DNA of 64,000 bases from Methylobacterium sp. Leaf125 (GTDB lineage: Bacteria > Pseudomonadota > Alphaproteobacteria > Rhizobiales > Beijerinckiaceae). Below the pieces are notes generated by a model. The model was not told the DNA's origin and ran no database searches. It was given only the letters and a program-made list of their open reading frames with translations. Where the stretch lies: contig NZ_LMNU01000012.1 of the NCBI RefSeq assembly GCF_001423085.1, forward strand, positions 194,698-258,697, written 5' to 3'. Shown in pieces: positions 26,327 through 36,219 of the stretch (position 1 is the stretch's first letter; each line of letters begins with the position of its first letter). A program made the translations under genes and the position numbers.

Positions 26327-27784
26327 ATGGCCCAAAGCGACGCCCTGGAGATCCCGAGCCGCCGCCTCCGACTGCGGGACATCGTCGAGGATCCCCGCAT
26401 CCTGCTGATGCTTGCCCTGGGATTCTCGTCGGGTTTGCCGCTGCTGCTCGTGCTCGGCACCTTCTCGACGCGCCTCGCCTACTCGGACGTCGACGTCAAA
26501 TCGATCGGGCTCTTCAGCTACCTGGCGCTCCCCTACAGCCTGAAGTTCTTCTGGGCCCCGATCATCGACCGGTTCGATGTGCCGGTGCTCAGCCGGGCGC
26601 TGGGCCGCCGCCGGGCCTGGATGATCGCGACCCAGTGCGCGGTCGCCCTGTCACTGACCCTCATGGCCTTCGCCGATCCCGGCACCAGCCTGGCGCTCCT
26701 CGGCCTCGGCGCCTTCCTCGTGGCCTTCTGCGCCGCGACGCAGGACGTGGTGATCGACGGCTGGCGGATCGACGCAGCCGGCACGGACCTGCAGGGGGTG
26801 ATGGCCGCCACCTCGAACCTCGGCTACCGCCTCGCCCTGATGTCGGCCGGTGCCGGAGCCCTCTTCGTCGCCAGCGCCTATGGCTGGAGCGTCGCCTACC
26901 TCTCGATGGCGGCCCTGCTGGGCGTCGGCATGGTGGCGGCGCTGCTCGCCCCGGCCTATGACCGCGCGATCACCGAAGCGACGCCGGCTGCCCCGGCGCG
27001 GACCTGGACCTTCCGGGGCGCAGTGCTCGAGCCCCTGACCGAACTGCACACCCGGCTGGGTGCCGGCCTCTGGGCGATCCTGCTCCTCGTCGCCCTCTAT
27101 CGCCTGCCGGACTTCATCTCCGGCGTGATGGCGAGCCCGCTCTACCGGGAGGTGGGGTTCACCCTCGTGGAGATCGGCGCCGTCTCGAAGCTCTACGGCA
27201 TCTGGGTGGGCATCGCGGGCGCCTTCGTGGGCGGCTGGGCCATGACGCGGTTCGGCCTGTTCCCCACCCTGGTGGTGGGCGCCTTCCTGGGCGCGGCCTC
27301 GAACCTTGCCTTCTCTTGGCTCTCCTTCGGCGGACCGGAGGTCTGGCGTCTCACGGCGGCGATCTCGATCGACAATTTCTGCGGCTCCTTCGCCGGGATG
27401 GCGCTGATCGCCTACATGTCGAGCCTGACCGCGCCGGGCTTCGCGGCGACGCAGTACGCGCTCTTCTCCTCGCTCTACGCGCTCCCGGGCAAGCTCGTGG
27501 CCGGAACCTCCGGCTTCGTCGTGTCGGCCTACGGATATCCGATCTTCTTCGCCTTCACGGCGGCGGTCGGCATCCCGGTGGTGGTCCTCTGCCTGCTGGT
27601 CGGCCGGGCGGGTGACCGAACGGCGTCCGCCGCCGAAGCGACCGCGACGGACCCGGTCCGCCCTGAAGCCGCCGCGGGCGACGAGATCGGCGGGAACCAT
27701 CCGCGGGGCCCCGGCCTTGCTTCCACCGGCCAGGACCACCCTGGCGCAGGCCGGCCCGCGAAACCCCACCCGGCACACGGATGA
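26327..27784 (+). CDS. AmpG-like MFS permease
   Basis: ATG at 26327 (MAQSDALEIPSRRLRLRDIV), with CAGGAG about 5 bases upstream, gives 485 residues and about 12-14 helices. ALGFSSGLPLLLVLGTFSTRLAY, LPYSLKFFWAPIIDR, RALGRRRAWM and AFCAATQDVVIDGWRID are the AmpG signature segments (muropeptide import for cell-wall recycling). The C-terminal ~50 residues are hydrophilic and Pro/Ala rich. AmpG paralogues also transport other compounds, so muropeptides are the default guess. EcsC follows after 10 bases. Confidence 0.85.
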   Translation: MAQSDALEIPSRRLRLRDIVEDPRILLMLALGFSSGLPLLLVLGTFSTRLAYSDVDVKSIGLFSYLALPYSLKFFWAPIIDRFDVPVLSRALGRRRAWMIATQCAVALSLTLMAFADPGTSLALLGLGAFLVAFCAATQDVVIDGWRIDAAGTDLQGVMAATSNLGYRLALMSAGAGALFVASAYGWSVAYLSMAALLGVGMVAALLAPAYDRAITEATPAAPARTWTFRGAVLEPLTELHTRLGAGLWAILLLVALYRLPDFISGVMASPLYREVGFTLVEIGAVSKLYGIWVGIAGAFVGGWAMTRFGLFPTLVVGAFLGAASNLAFSWLSFGGPEVWRLTAAISIDNFCGSFAGMALIAYMSSLTAPGFAATQYALFSSLYALPGKLVAGTSGFVVSAYGYPIFFAFTAAVGIPVVVLCLLVGRAGDRTASAAEATATDPVRPEAAAGDEIGGNHPRGPGLASTGQDHPGAGRPAKPHPAHG

Positions 27785-27794
27785 GATTGCAGAC

Positions 27795-28742
27795 GTGAGC
27801 AACATCAAACTCGTCGACGACACCAGCAACACCCCGGCCGTGAGCCCGGGCCTTCCCGGCCTCAGCGAGACCGATCGCGCAGCGCTGCGGCGCGCCGTCG
27901 AAGCCCTGGAGAAGCCAGGGCTCGCGGCGCGGCTCTCGGCCGTGGCCGGCGCACCCCTGGATATGATCGGTCGCGCCTTGCCCGCGCCGGTCACCGACGC
28001 GGTGTCTCAGGCGACGGAGAGCGCCATGCGCGCCTCGCTCAAGGTGGCCCTGGCGACGCTGCCGGAGGGACGCGCGATCCCGGTTCCGACCGACCCGCTG
28101 CTCGCCGGTCCGGCCGAGACGGAGTCCGCGACGGTGCGCACGGCGACGCGCCTGGCGAAGTACCTGCCCTCCAGCGCCTTCGGTCACAAAGCGATGGCAG
28201 CCGTCTCCGGTGCCCTCGGGGGCGCCTTCGGCTTGGCGACCCTGGCGATCGAACTGCCGGTCTCCACCACCCTGATGCTGCGCTCGATCGCGCAGATCGC
28301 CCGGGAGGAGGGCGAGGATCTGAGCGATCCGGAGAATGCCCTGGCCTGCGTCCAGGTCTTTGCCCTGGGTGGGCGCGAAGCGGCCGGCAGCGCCCTGACC
28401 GAGAGCGGCTACTTCGCCGTACGCGCGGCCCTCGCCAAGACGATGGTCGAGGCGGCGCGCTACGCCGGCAATCGAGCGCTCCTCGACGAGGCTGCACCGG
28501 CTTTGATCCGCTTCTCGACGCAGATCGCGGCCCGCTTCGGCCTCGTGGTCTCCCAGAAGGTGGCGGCGCAGGCCGTGCCGATTCTCGGCGCCGTCGGTGG
28601 CGCCGCGGTCAACGCCGCCTTCATGGACCACTTCCAGTCCACCGCCCGGGCGCACTTCACCGTGCGGCGGCTGGAGCGGATCTACGGCGAAGCGCCCGTA
28701 CGGGCCGCCTACGAATCCGAGAAGGCGATGCTCGGCGCTTGA
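27795..28742 (+). CDS. EcsC-family protein
   Basis: GTG at 27795 (VSNIKLVDDTSNTP) gives 315 residues; the frame extends back to 27612 inside the upstream gene. The EcsC domain is recognisable from GALGGAFGLATLAIELPVSTTLMLRSIAQIA, ALGGREAAGSALTESGYFAVR and VGGAAVNAAFMDHFQ. Hydrophobic helices suggest membrane association. EcsC is encoded with the EcsAB ABC transporter in Firmicutes, but its function is unclear and no such transporter is here. Likely co-transcribed with the AmpG-like gene. Confidence 0.8.
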   Translation: MSNIKLVDDTSNTPAVSPGLPGLSETDRAALRRAVEALEKPGLAARLSAVAGAPLDMIGRALPAPVTDAVSQATESAMRASLKVALATLPEGRAIPVPTDPLLAGPAETESATVRTATRLAKYLPSSAFGHKAMAAVSGALGGAFGLATLAIELPVSTTLMLRSIAQIAREEGEDLSDPENALACVQVFALGGREAAGSALTESGYFAVRAALAKTMVEAARYAGNRALLDEAAPALIRFSTQIAARFGLVVSQKVAAQAVPILGAVGGAAVNAAFMDHFQSTARAHFTVRRLERIYGEAPVRAAYESEKAMLGA

Positions 28743-28821
28743 AACTCGGCGCTTGAAGCTCGGCGCCTGAGCGAACTCGCACGCCGATGCGCGACGTGAC
28801 GGGCAGCGGACGCGGCCGCCA

Positions 28822-30204
28822 TCAGGCTTTCGGATAGCGCTGTGCGAGGAGGGCATGGACGAGGCGGGTGGTCTGCACCTCGCCCCCCTCCGGCCGGCCG
28901 GGCTTGGTCGACGGGTTCCATCCGTAGAGGTCGAAATGGACGTGCGCCCGCGTGCCGGGCGCGAACCGCCGCAGGAAGAGGGCCGCCGTGATCGCCCCGG
29001 CGAAGGGACCGCCCGAGACGTTGTTCAGGTCGGCGACCTTCGACTCGAGCAGGCTCGCGTAGGGCTTGTGCAGGGGCAGGCGCCAGACGGGGTCGGCGAC
29101 GGCGATCCCCGCCTCGGACACCGCCGCGGCCAGCGCCTCGTCCTCGGTGAAGAAGGCCGGAAGATCGGGACCCAGCGCGACGCGGGCTGCCCCCGTCAGG
29201 GTGGCGAAGTCGAGGAGCAGATCCGGCCGGTCGGCCTCCGCCAGCGCGAGGGCATCGGCGAGGATCAGCCGCCCCTCCGCATCGGTGTTGCCGATCTCGA
29301 CGGTCAGCCCGGCCCGGCTGCGGATCACGTCGCCCGGCCGGAAGGCGCTGCCCGAGATGGCATTCTCCACCGCCGGCACGATCAGGCGCAGCCGCAGGTT
29401 CAGGCCCGAGCCCATCACCATGTCGGCGACCGCCAGGGCAGCGGCGGCACCGCCCATGTCCTTCTTCATCAGAAGCATGCCGCTGGACGGCTTGATGTCG
29501 AGCCCACCCGTGTCGAAGGCGACGCCCTTGCCGACAAGGGTCACCCGCGGTGCGTCCGTCGGTCCCCAGGACAGGTCGATGAGGCGCGCGGCCCGCGGCG
29601 AGGCCGCACCGACCGTGTGGACGAGGGGAAACCCCGCGGCGAGATCGTCCCCCGTCACGACCGAGACGGTGGCGCCGTGGCGCTCGGCGACCGCGCGCAC
29701 CGCGGCCTCGATCTCCGCAGGACCGAGATCGTTGGCCGGGGTGTTCACGAGGTCGCGGCCCCGCGCCACGGCCTCGGCGATGCGGGTGATGGCTGGCCCG
29801 TCGGCCCCCTCCGGCACGACCAGGGCCGGGCGCTCGGCGCCGGCCTCGCGATACCGCGCGAAACGATAGCTTCCGAGGAGCCACGCGAGGGCGGCGGCGC
29901 CGTCATCGAACCCGTCGGCGGCAACGAAGCGATAGGTGCCGGGCGGAAGGGCGCCGGGAAGCTTGCCGGCGATCAGCGGATCACTGCCATCGCCCAGGCC
30001 GAACAGGATCCGGCCCAGACGACCGTCGGCCGCCGGGAGGAGGGCGATCCGCCCGGCCTTCGGCGCGAACTCCGTCGCCCGGGCATAGGCCGCCTGCGGG
30101 CCCGGCAGCGACGCCTCGACCCGGGGCCAGGTTTCCGGGGTGACGCTGAGGATCGGGATCGCGTCGCCGGGATCGGCGACGAGGCGGGACAGGGTCTGGG
30201 TCAT
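28822..30204 (-). CDS. Leucyl aminopeptidase, M17 family
   Basis: 460 residues. The catalytic C-terminal domain has VTLVGKGVAFDTGGLDIKPS (metal/Lys motif), MLLMKKDMGGAAA, and the family signature NTDAEGRLILADAL. The N-terminal domain is shorter than PepA's, so it is nearer the PepB/PH1 type M17 peptidases of alphaproteobacteria. It is a cytosolic di-metal (Mn/Zn) aminopeptidase. It converges on the EcsC gene and has its own promoter. Confidence 0.92.
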   Translation of the reverse strand: MTQTLSRLVADPGDAIPILSVTPETWPRVEASLPGPQAAYARATEFAPKAGRIALLPAADGRLGRILFGLGDGSDPLIAGKLPGALPPGTYRFVAADGFDDGAAALAWLLGSYRFARYREAGAERPALVVPEGADGPAITRIAEAVARGRDLVNTPANDLGPAEIEAAVRAVAERHGATVSVVTGDDLAAGFPLVHTVGAASPRAARLIDLSWGPTDAPRVTLVGKGVAFDTGGLDIKPSSGMLLMKKDMGGAAAALAVADMVMGSGLNLRLRLIVPAVENAISGSAFRPGDVIRSRAGLTVEIGNTDAEGRLILADALALAEADRPDLLLDFATLTGAARVALGPDLPAFFTEDEALAAAVSEAGIAVADPVWRLPLHKPYASLLESKVADLNNVSGGPFAGAITAALFLRRFAPGTRAHVHFDLYGWNPSTKPGRPEGGEVQTTRLVHALLAQRYPKA

Positions 30205-30322
30205 GGAACTCGCAAGGGCAGGGCCGGGAGATTAACGGCGGGTTAGGGTTAACGCTCTATCACCTGGGCATCGGGAGCGCGAAGCGTTCGCCTGAGCAAA
30301 TTCTGGGCCCCTGCGGGCCGTC

Positions 30323-31189
30323 GTGGAGCGCGTCATGGTCGGGCCGCTGGTCAAGTTCTCTCGGGTGCGCCCGATGCCCGTCCTGTCGGCGGCGCTGGTG
30401 GCGGCGCTTGCCGCCGGCTGCCAGTCCCGATCCCCGGAAACGACCGGCTCCATCGGGGGGATCTCCCTTCCGGGCTTCGGCCGCTCCCAGAACCCGGCGA
30501 TCATCACCCGGCGGGAGGTCGAGGCCCTCGGCGAGAGGTACGCCGCCGACTCGAACGACCTGTCCCTGGCCCTTCGCTACGCCCAGGCCCTGCGGGCCAC
30601 GGACCAGAAGAGCCAGGCCGTCGCGGTCCTGCAGCAGGCGGCCCTGCGCAACCCGAAGAACAACACCGTCCTGGCCGCCTACGGCAAGAGCCTGTCCGAG
30701 GTCGGCCGGTTCCAGGAGGCGGCCGACGTTCTCCAGAACGCCCACACCCCGGCGCGTCCCGACTGGCGTGTCCTGTCGGCCCAGGGCGCGGTGGCGGACC
30801 AGCTCAACGACCACACCCGGGCGCAGGGCTTCTACGAGGCGGCGCTGAAGATCCAGCCGGATGATCCCGTCATCCTGTCGAACCTCGGGCTCTCCTACGC
30901 CCTCGGCCGCCAGCTGGCGCAGGCCGAGGCGACCCTGCGGCGGGCCTCGGAGCAGCCCCGCGCCGATGCGCGGGTGCGCCAGAACCTCGCCCTCGTGCTC
31001 GGCCTGCAGGGCAAGTTCGCCGAAGCGGAAGCCGTCTCCCGCCAGGATCTCTCGCCCGAGGAAGCGGCGGCCAACACGGCGGCTCTGCGGGCCTTCGTGG
31101 CGCAGCCGAACAGCTGGAAGGCTTTGAAGGCCGCCGATGCGCGCAGCGCCCGGCCGGTTCGGCAAGTCGCCTCCGGCCCGGTGGAGTGA
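30323..31189 (+). CDS. tadD: TadD-like TPR lipoprotein
   Basis: 288 residues from 30323; ATGs at 30335 and 30374 are alternative starts. A lipoprotein signal (MPVLSAALVAALAAGCQS) is followed by TPR repeats, e.g. SLALRYAQALRATDQKSQAV, NNTVLAAYGKSLSEVGRFQE, DDPVILSNLGLSYALGRQLA. TadD is a TPR lipoprotein needed for Flp pilus assembly. Here it lies about 7 kb from the main locus, as happens when tad loci are split. Confidence 0.8.
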   Translation: MERVMVGPLVKFSRVRPMPVLSAALVAALAAGCQSRSPETTGSIGGISLPGFGRSQNPAIITRREVEALGERYAADSNDLSLALRYAQALRATDQKSQAVAVLQQAALRNPKNNTVLAAYGKSLSEVGRFQEAADVLQNAHTPARPDWRVLSAQGAVADQLNDHTRAQGFYEAALKIQPDDPVILSNLGLSYALGRQLAQAEATLRRASEQPRADARVRQNLALVLGLQGKFAEAEAVSRQDLSPEEAAANTAALRAFVAQPNSWKALKAADARSARPVRQVASGPVE

Positions 31190-31318
31190 GGCTCTCTGCC
31201 ACCGATGGGGCGGGTGACTTGAGGTTAACCGCAGGTTAAGGGCCACGGCCTAGTTACGTTATGGACAGGTCGCGGTGCGACGCCGGCCTGCGGCCGTGCC
31301 CCCGGAAGAGGAGAGTGC

Positions 31319-33055
31319 GTGCGTTGGGGGACTGATCGCTGGCGCTTCTATCGGTTGATCGGACGCGAAGTCGCGCGCTCGGTGCGCGACACCTATGCCC
31401 GGGTGAGCGGCCGACCGGATATTCTTGCCCGCGCCCGCGTCACGGCCCTGGTCATCGCGCCGCATGACCTGCGGACCAGCGACGCGACCTTCGCCGACGA
31501 CATCTACGCCGGCCTCTTCGTCTTCGCGGGGCGATCCCTGTCGGTCAGTGGCCGCTCGCCCTTCGACTACGCCCCGCCCTCTCCGGAATGGGCCGACATC
31601 CTCTATGGCTTCGGCTGGCTTCGCCACCTGCGCGCGGCCGATACGGCCCTCGCTCGCGCCAACGCCCGCGCTTTCGTGGCCGATTTCATCGCCGGCCGGG
31701 GCGACGCGGCCCTCGCCCGACCGACGCCGGTCGCCGCTCGCCGGCTGATCTCCTTCCTGTGCCAGTCGCCGCTCGTCCTGGAGGGCGCCGACCACGCCTT
31801 CTACCAGGTCTTCCTGAAGGCTCTTGGCAAGACGGCCCGCGACCTCGAGAGCGACCTGCGCCGGAGCATCTCCCCGCAGAGCCGCCTGTTGGCGGCGGTG
31901 GCGCTCTGCTACGCCGGCCTGTGCTGTGACGGCATCCAGCCGATCCTGCGTCGCTCGACCCGCATCCTGGTGCGGGAGCTCGAACGACAGATCTTGCGCG
32001 ACGGCGGCCATCGCAGCCGCGATCCGCGCTTCGCCATGGAACTCCTCCTCGACCTGCTGCCCCTGCGCCAGAGCTTCCTGTCGCGCAGCATCGACCCGCC
32101 GGAAGCGCTCCTGCACGCGATCGACCGCATGCTGCCGCTCCTGCGCCTGCTCCGGCATCCCGACGCGTCGCTGAGCCATTTCAACGGCATGGGCGCTACG
32201 GCGGCGGACCACCTCGCCACCCTGCTGGTCTACGACGGCGCCCTGGCGCAGCCGATGATGCATGCACCGAATTCCGGCTACGAGCGCCTGGAGGGCGGAC
32301 GGGTCCTCGTCGTCGCCGATGTCGGCGCGCCGCCGCCCCTGCCCGATTCCATCAACGCGGGGGCCGGGTGCCTGTCCTTCGAGATGTCGAGCGGCCCGCA
32401 GCGCATCGTCGTCAATTGTGGCCTGCCGGCGAGTGGCCCCGAGCTGCGCCGCCTGGCCCGCAGCACCGCCGCCCATTCCACCGCGACGGTCGGCGACACC
32501 TCGTCCTGCCGCTTCCTCGTCGGCGGGGGGGCCTGGTACGAGCGCTGGGCCGTGACCTGGCTCTCGCACCGGATCGGACCCGTGATCCTGCGCGGCCCTC
32601 GCGACGTGAAGGCGGAGCGGACCACCGAGGAGGGCGCCACCATCCTGGCGGCGCGTCACGACGGCTATCTGGGTGATCTCGGCCTCGTCCATGAACGGCG
32701 CTGGCGCCTGGCGCGCAACGGCAACCTCCTCGAGGGCGAGGATGCCTTCGTCCGCCCGCCGGACGCCAAGCGCGGCAAGGCACGGCACCGGCCGCAGGAA
32801 GTGGCGGTGCGCTTCCACCTCCATCCGGCGATCGCGGCGCGCGGCCTCGACGACGGCCGTCTCGAACTGACGTCGCCGATCGGCGAGATCTGGCATTTCG
32901 GGGCCGAGGGCGTACCCGTCGCCCTGGAGGAGAGCGTCTACTTCGCCGGAATCACCGGCGCCCGCCGCACCGACCAGATCGTGCTCTACCTGTCGGTCGC
33001 CGAGGACACCCGCATCCGCTGGGGCTTCGCCCGGGCTCCGGCGCGGCAAGGCTGA
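31319..33055 (+). CDS. Heparinase II/III-like polysaccharide lyase family protein
   Basis: GTG start; 578 residues. The N-terminal alpha-helical domain (NARAFVADFIAGRG, ALCYAGLCCDGIQPILRRST) is followed by the beta-rich heparinase II/III C-terminal domain: HFNGMGATAADHLATLLVYD, SGYERLEGGRVLVVADVGAP, HDGYLGDLGLVHERRWRL, and VAVRFHLHPAIAA. Alphaproteobacteria very often carry this gene just before purH, as here. No signal peptide is seen, so its substrate and compartment are unclear. Confidence 0.85.
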   Translation: MRWGTDRWRFYRLIGREVARSVRDTYARVSGRPDILARARVTALVIAPHDLRTSDATFADDIYAGLFVFAGRSLSVSGRSPFDYAPPSPEWADILYGFGWLRHLRAADTALARANARAFVADFIAGRGDAALARPTPVAARRLISFLCQSPLVLEGADHAFYQVFLKALGKTARDLESDLRRSISPQSRLLAAVALCYAGLCCDGIQPILRRSTRILVRELERQILRDGGHRSRDPRFAMELLLDLLPLRQSFLSRSIDPPEALLHAIDRMLPLLRLLRHPDASLSHFNGMGATAADHLATLLVYDGALAQPMMHAPNSGYERLEGGRVLVVADVGAPPPLPDSINAGAGCLSFEMSSGPQRIVVNCGLPASGPELRRLARSTAAHSTATVGDTSSCRFLVGGGAWYERWAVTWLSHRIGPVILRGPRDVKAERTTEEGATILAARHDGYLGDLGLVHERRWRLARNGNLLEGEDAFVRPPDAKRGKARHRPQEVAVRFHLHPAIAARGLDDGRLELTSPIGEIWHFGAEGVPVALEESVYFAGITGARRTDQIVLYLSVAEDTRIRWGFARAPARQG

Positions 33056-33133
33056 GGGGACGACTGGCCGCAGCGCACAATTTCGTGGTACGCGCCGCGC
33101 AGTTTCTTGTCGCTTGCCTCCGGACGCAACGCC

Positions 33134-34732
33134 ATGTCGCATGACCAAGTGCGGGTCACCCGCGCACTCCTCTCCGTCTCGGATAAGGAAGGCCTCGTCG
33201 CGTTCGCCACCGCCCTCGATCGCCTCGGCATCGAGCTCGTCTCCACGGGCGGCACCCACAAAACCCTGAGCGCGGCCGGCCTCCCGGTGACCGAGGTCGC
33301 CGAGCTGACGGGCTTTCCCGAGATGATGGACGGTCGGGTGAAGACCCTGCATCCCGGCGTTCACGGGGGCCTGCTCGCGGTGCGCGACAACCCCGAGCAT
33401 CAGGCGGCCCTGGCGGCGCACGGGATCCGCGCCATCGATCTGCTGGTGGTCAACCTCTACCCGTTCGAGGCGACGGTGGCGAAGGGCGCCTCCTACGACG
33501 ATTGCGTCGAGAACATCGACATCGGCGGCCCGGCGATGATCCGCGCCGCCTCGAAGAACCACGCCGACGTCGCGGTCGTAGTGGATGTCGCGGACTACGC
33601 CGATCTCCTCGCCGAACTGGAGGCGAATGCCGGCAGCCTGCATGAGCGCACCCGGCGCCGCCTTGCCCAGAAAGCCTATGCGCGCACGGCGACCTACGAC
33701 GCCGCCATCGCCAACTGGCTCGCCGGCCAGATCGAGAGCCCGGCGACGCCGGCCTACCGGGCCTTCGGCGGCAGCCTCGCCCAGCCCCTGCGCTACGGCG
33801 AGAATCCCCACCAGAGCGCGGCGTTCTACCGGTCTCCCGGCCTGCCGCGCCCGGGCGTCGCCACCGTGCGCCAGCTCCAGGGCAAGGAGCTGTCCTACAA
33901 CAACCTCAACGACACCGACGCGGCCTACGAGTGCGTGGCCGAGTTCGACCCGGCGCGCTCGGCGGCGGTGGCGATCATCAAGCACGCCAATCCCTGCGGC
34001 GTGGCCGAGGGCGCGAGTCTCCGCGAAGCCTACGAGCGCGCCCTGAGCTGCGATCCGACCTCGGCCTTCGGCGGCATCGTCGCCCTGAACCGTCCCCTGG
34101 ATGCCGAGGCCGCGCGCCGGATCGTCGAGATCTTCACCGAGGTCATCATCGCGCCGGACGCCACCGCGGAGGCGATCGCGATCGTCGCGAGCAAGAAGAA
34201 CCTGCGTCTCCTCCTCGCCGACGGCCTGCCCGACCCGCGCGGGGCCGGCGAGACCGTGAAGACCCTCGCGGGCGGCCTCCTGGTCCAGGCCCGGGACGCG
34301 GCGGTGGTCGACGACATGCCGCTGACGGTGGTCACCCAGCGCGCACCGTCGGAGCGAGAATACGCCGATCTGCGCTTCGCCTACCGGGTCGCCAAGCACG
34401 TCAAGTCGAACGCCATCGTGTATGTGCGCGACGGCGCGACGGTCGGCATCGGGGCCGGTCAGATGTCGCGGGTGGATTCCTCGCGCATCGCCGCCTGGAA
34501 GGCGGCCGAGGGCGCCAAGCGCCTCGGTGCAGCCGAGAGCCTCGCCAAGGGCTCGGTGGTCGCCTCCGACGCCTTCTTCCCCTTCGCCGACGGACTGATC
34601 GCGGCGGCGGAGGCCGGCGCCACGGCGGTGATCCAGCCCGGCGGCTCCATGCGCGATGCCGACGTGATCAAGGCGGCCGACGAGGCCGGTCTCGCCATGG
34701 TGTTCACCGGCCACCGCCATTTCCGGCACTGA
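33134..34732 (+). CDS. purH: PurH, bifunctional AICAR transformylase / IMP cyclohydrolase
   Basis: ATG at 33134 ([20 protein letters not shown]) gives 532 residues. The cyclohydrolase domain has [28 protein letters not shown] and [19 protein letters not shown]. The transformylase domain has [40 protein letters not shown] and [11 protein letters not shown]. It catalyses the last two steps of purine synthesis. Confidence 0.97.
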   Translation: MSHDQVRVTRALLSVSDKEGLVAFATALDRLGIELVSTGGTHKTLSAAGLPVTEVAELTGFPEMMDGRVKTLHPGVHGGLLAVRDNPEHQAALAAHGIRAIDLLVVNLYPFEATVAKGASYDDCVENIDIGGPAMIRAASKNHADVAVVVDVADYADLLAELEANAGSLHERTRRRLAQKAYARTATYDAAIANWLAGQIESPATPAYRAFGGSLAQPLRYGENPHQSAAFYRSPGLPRPGVATVRQLQGKELSYNNLNDTDAAYECVAEFDPARSAAVAIIKHANPCGVAEGASLREAYERALSCDPTSAFGGIVALNRPLDAEAARRIVEIFTEVIIAPDATAEAIAIVASKKNLRLLLADGLPDPRGAGETVKTLAGGLLVQARDAAVVDDMPLTVVTQRAPSEREYADLRFAYRVAKHVKSNAIVYVRDGATVGIGAGQMSRVDSSRIAAWKAAEGAKRLGAAESLAKGSVVASDAFFPFADGLIAAAEAGATAVIQPGGSMRDADVIKAADEAGLAMVFTGHRHFRH

Positions 34733-34790
34733 CGCCTCTTCCGGGCGGCTGGGAACGGCCGCGCTTTCCGAGTCCACGAGGCCCGACCCC

Positions 34791-36167
34791 ATGACCCACA
34801 CCCAACATTCCAGTCGCCGCGAGGAGCGCCGCGCGGCGGGTAAGCGCCTGCGCGAACAGGTCTCGCGGGAATCCCACGCCGAGTGGCGGCCGACGCCGCA
34901 GCGCGATCCCCTCGCGGTCCTGCAGGCGGGGGATGCCGGCCGACTCGCCGAACTGGTGCCCCTGCGCCGGGAGCGGATGCGGGTTGACCCGTTCGCCTTC
35001 CTGCGTGGGGCCGCCGCCGTGATGGCGGCCGACCTGGAAGGCGTACCGGTGCCGGGTATCCCGGTTCAGGCCTGCGGCGACTGCCACATCGGCAATTTCG
35101 GCGTCTACCGCAGTCCCGAGGGGCAGACGCTGTTCGACATCAACGACTTCGACGAGACCCTGTGGAACGTCGACTTCACCGTCGACGTGAAGCGACTCGC
35201 CGCCAGCATCGCCCTGGCCGCCCTGCCGCGGGGCGCGGACAAGGCGCGCCGCGCGGCGCGGGCCGGCGTCCGGGCCTATCGCGAGCACATGCGGGAGCTC
35301 GCCGCTCTCTCGCCCCTGGCGATCTGGCACAGCCGGATCGACCTCGATCACGAGGTCGGGCGCCTCGGTGACGGGGACCTCTGCCGGCGTCTCCTGTCCG
35401 AGGCCGGGACCGAGCATGCCGACGGCCTCAGCCGCGGCGACGTGCCGACCCTCGCGGTGGTCCCGCACGAGACCGACCCCGCGGACTGGCGCATCGCCGA
35501 CAAGGCGCCGACCATCTTCCACCAGGGGCCGGGCGGCCTCACCGAGGCGGTGCGCGACGCGGCGGCGGCGCTGCTCGCCTATCCGCACAGCCTCAGCGCC
35601 GACCGCTGGACCCTGCTCTCGCGCTACGCCCAACGCGACGTCTCTTTCAAGGTCGTCGGCATCGGCTCGGTGGGACTGGTCTGCGCCGTCGGGATCTACG
35701 CCGATGCGGACGGCGCCCCGCTGTTCCTGCAGATCAAGGAAGCCCGTCCGTCGGTGATCGGCCAGCTCGCGCTTAAGCCGTTCAGCATCGCCTCCGAAGG
35801 CCAGCGGGTCATCGACGGCCAGCGGATCATGCAGGCGGCCAGCGACCTGTTCCTTGGCACCGCGTTCTCCGACGCGAGCGGCCGCTGCTACTACGTGCGC
35901 CAGCTCAAGAACCGGAAGCTGTCGGCGGTGTCGGAGATCCTCGCCGAGAGCGGCGCCAAGCCCTACGCCAAGCTCTGCGGCACGACCCTCGCCCGTGCCC
36001 ATGCCCGCTCGGGTGACGCGGCGATGATCGCCGGCTATCTCGGCAAGGGTTCCGCCTTCGACGAGGCGGTCGCCGACTTCGCCATGGCGTATGCCCGTCA
36101 GAGCATCGCGGACCACGCCCTGCTGGTCACCGATTTCCTGACCACGCCGGAGCCCCAGGCCCGCTGA
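34791..36167 (+). CDS. DUF2252 family protein
   Basis: 458 residues with the DUF2252 hallmarks [20 protein letters not shown] and [20 protein letters not shown], plus [11 protein letters not shown] and [24 protein letters not shown]. The fold is kinase-like (the HxGN and DxDD-type motifs resemble aminoglycoside phosphotransferases), but the role is unknown. It ends at a strong bidirectional terminator. Confidence 0.9.
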   Translation: MTHTQHSSRREERRAAGKRLREQVSRESHAEWRPTPQRDPLAVLQAGDAGRLAELVPLRRERMRVDPFAFLRGAAAVMAADLEGVPVPGIPVQACGDCHIGNFGVYRSPEGQTLFDINDFDETLWNVDFTVDVKRLAASIALAALPRGADKARRAARAGVRAYREHMRELAALSPLAIWHSRIDLDHEVGRLGDGDLCRRLLSEAGTEHADGLSRGDVPTLAVVPHETDPADWRIADKAPTIFHQGPGGLTEAVRDAAAALLAYPHSLSADRWTLLSRYAQRDVSFKVVGIGSVGLVCAVGIYADADGAPLFLQIKEARPSVIGQLALKPFSIASEGQRVIDGQRIMQAASDLFLGTAFSDASGRCYYVRQLKNRKLSAVSEILAESGAKPYAKLCGTTLARAHARSGDAAMIAGYLGKGSAFDEAVADFAMAYARQSIADHALLVTDFLTTPEPQAR

Positions 36168-36176
36168 AACGAGAAA

Positions 36177-36200
36177 GGGCCCCGCCTCGCGGCGGGGCCC
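36177..36200. terminator. Bidirectional GC-rich terminator hairpin
   Basis: A perfect 10-bp stem (GGGCCCCGCC / GGCGGGGCCC) with a TCGC loop lies between two convergent genes (DUF2252 and the MHS transporter). A-rich bases precede it (GAAA) and the position fits rho-independent-like termination for both strands. Confidence 0.8.
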
Positions 36201-36219
36201 CTCGGGGGAGAGCCAGGCC

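Noticed and set aside
31259..34801. 1180-codon open frame antisense to the heparinase-like gene and purH
   Set aside because: It mirrors two well-supported genes; long antisense frames arise from high-GC codon bias, and the translation shows no domain.
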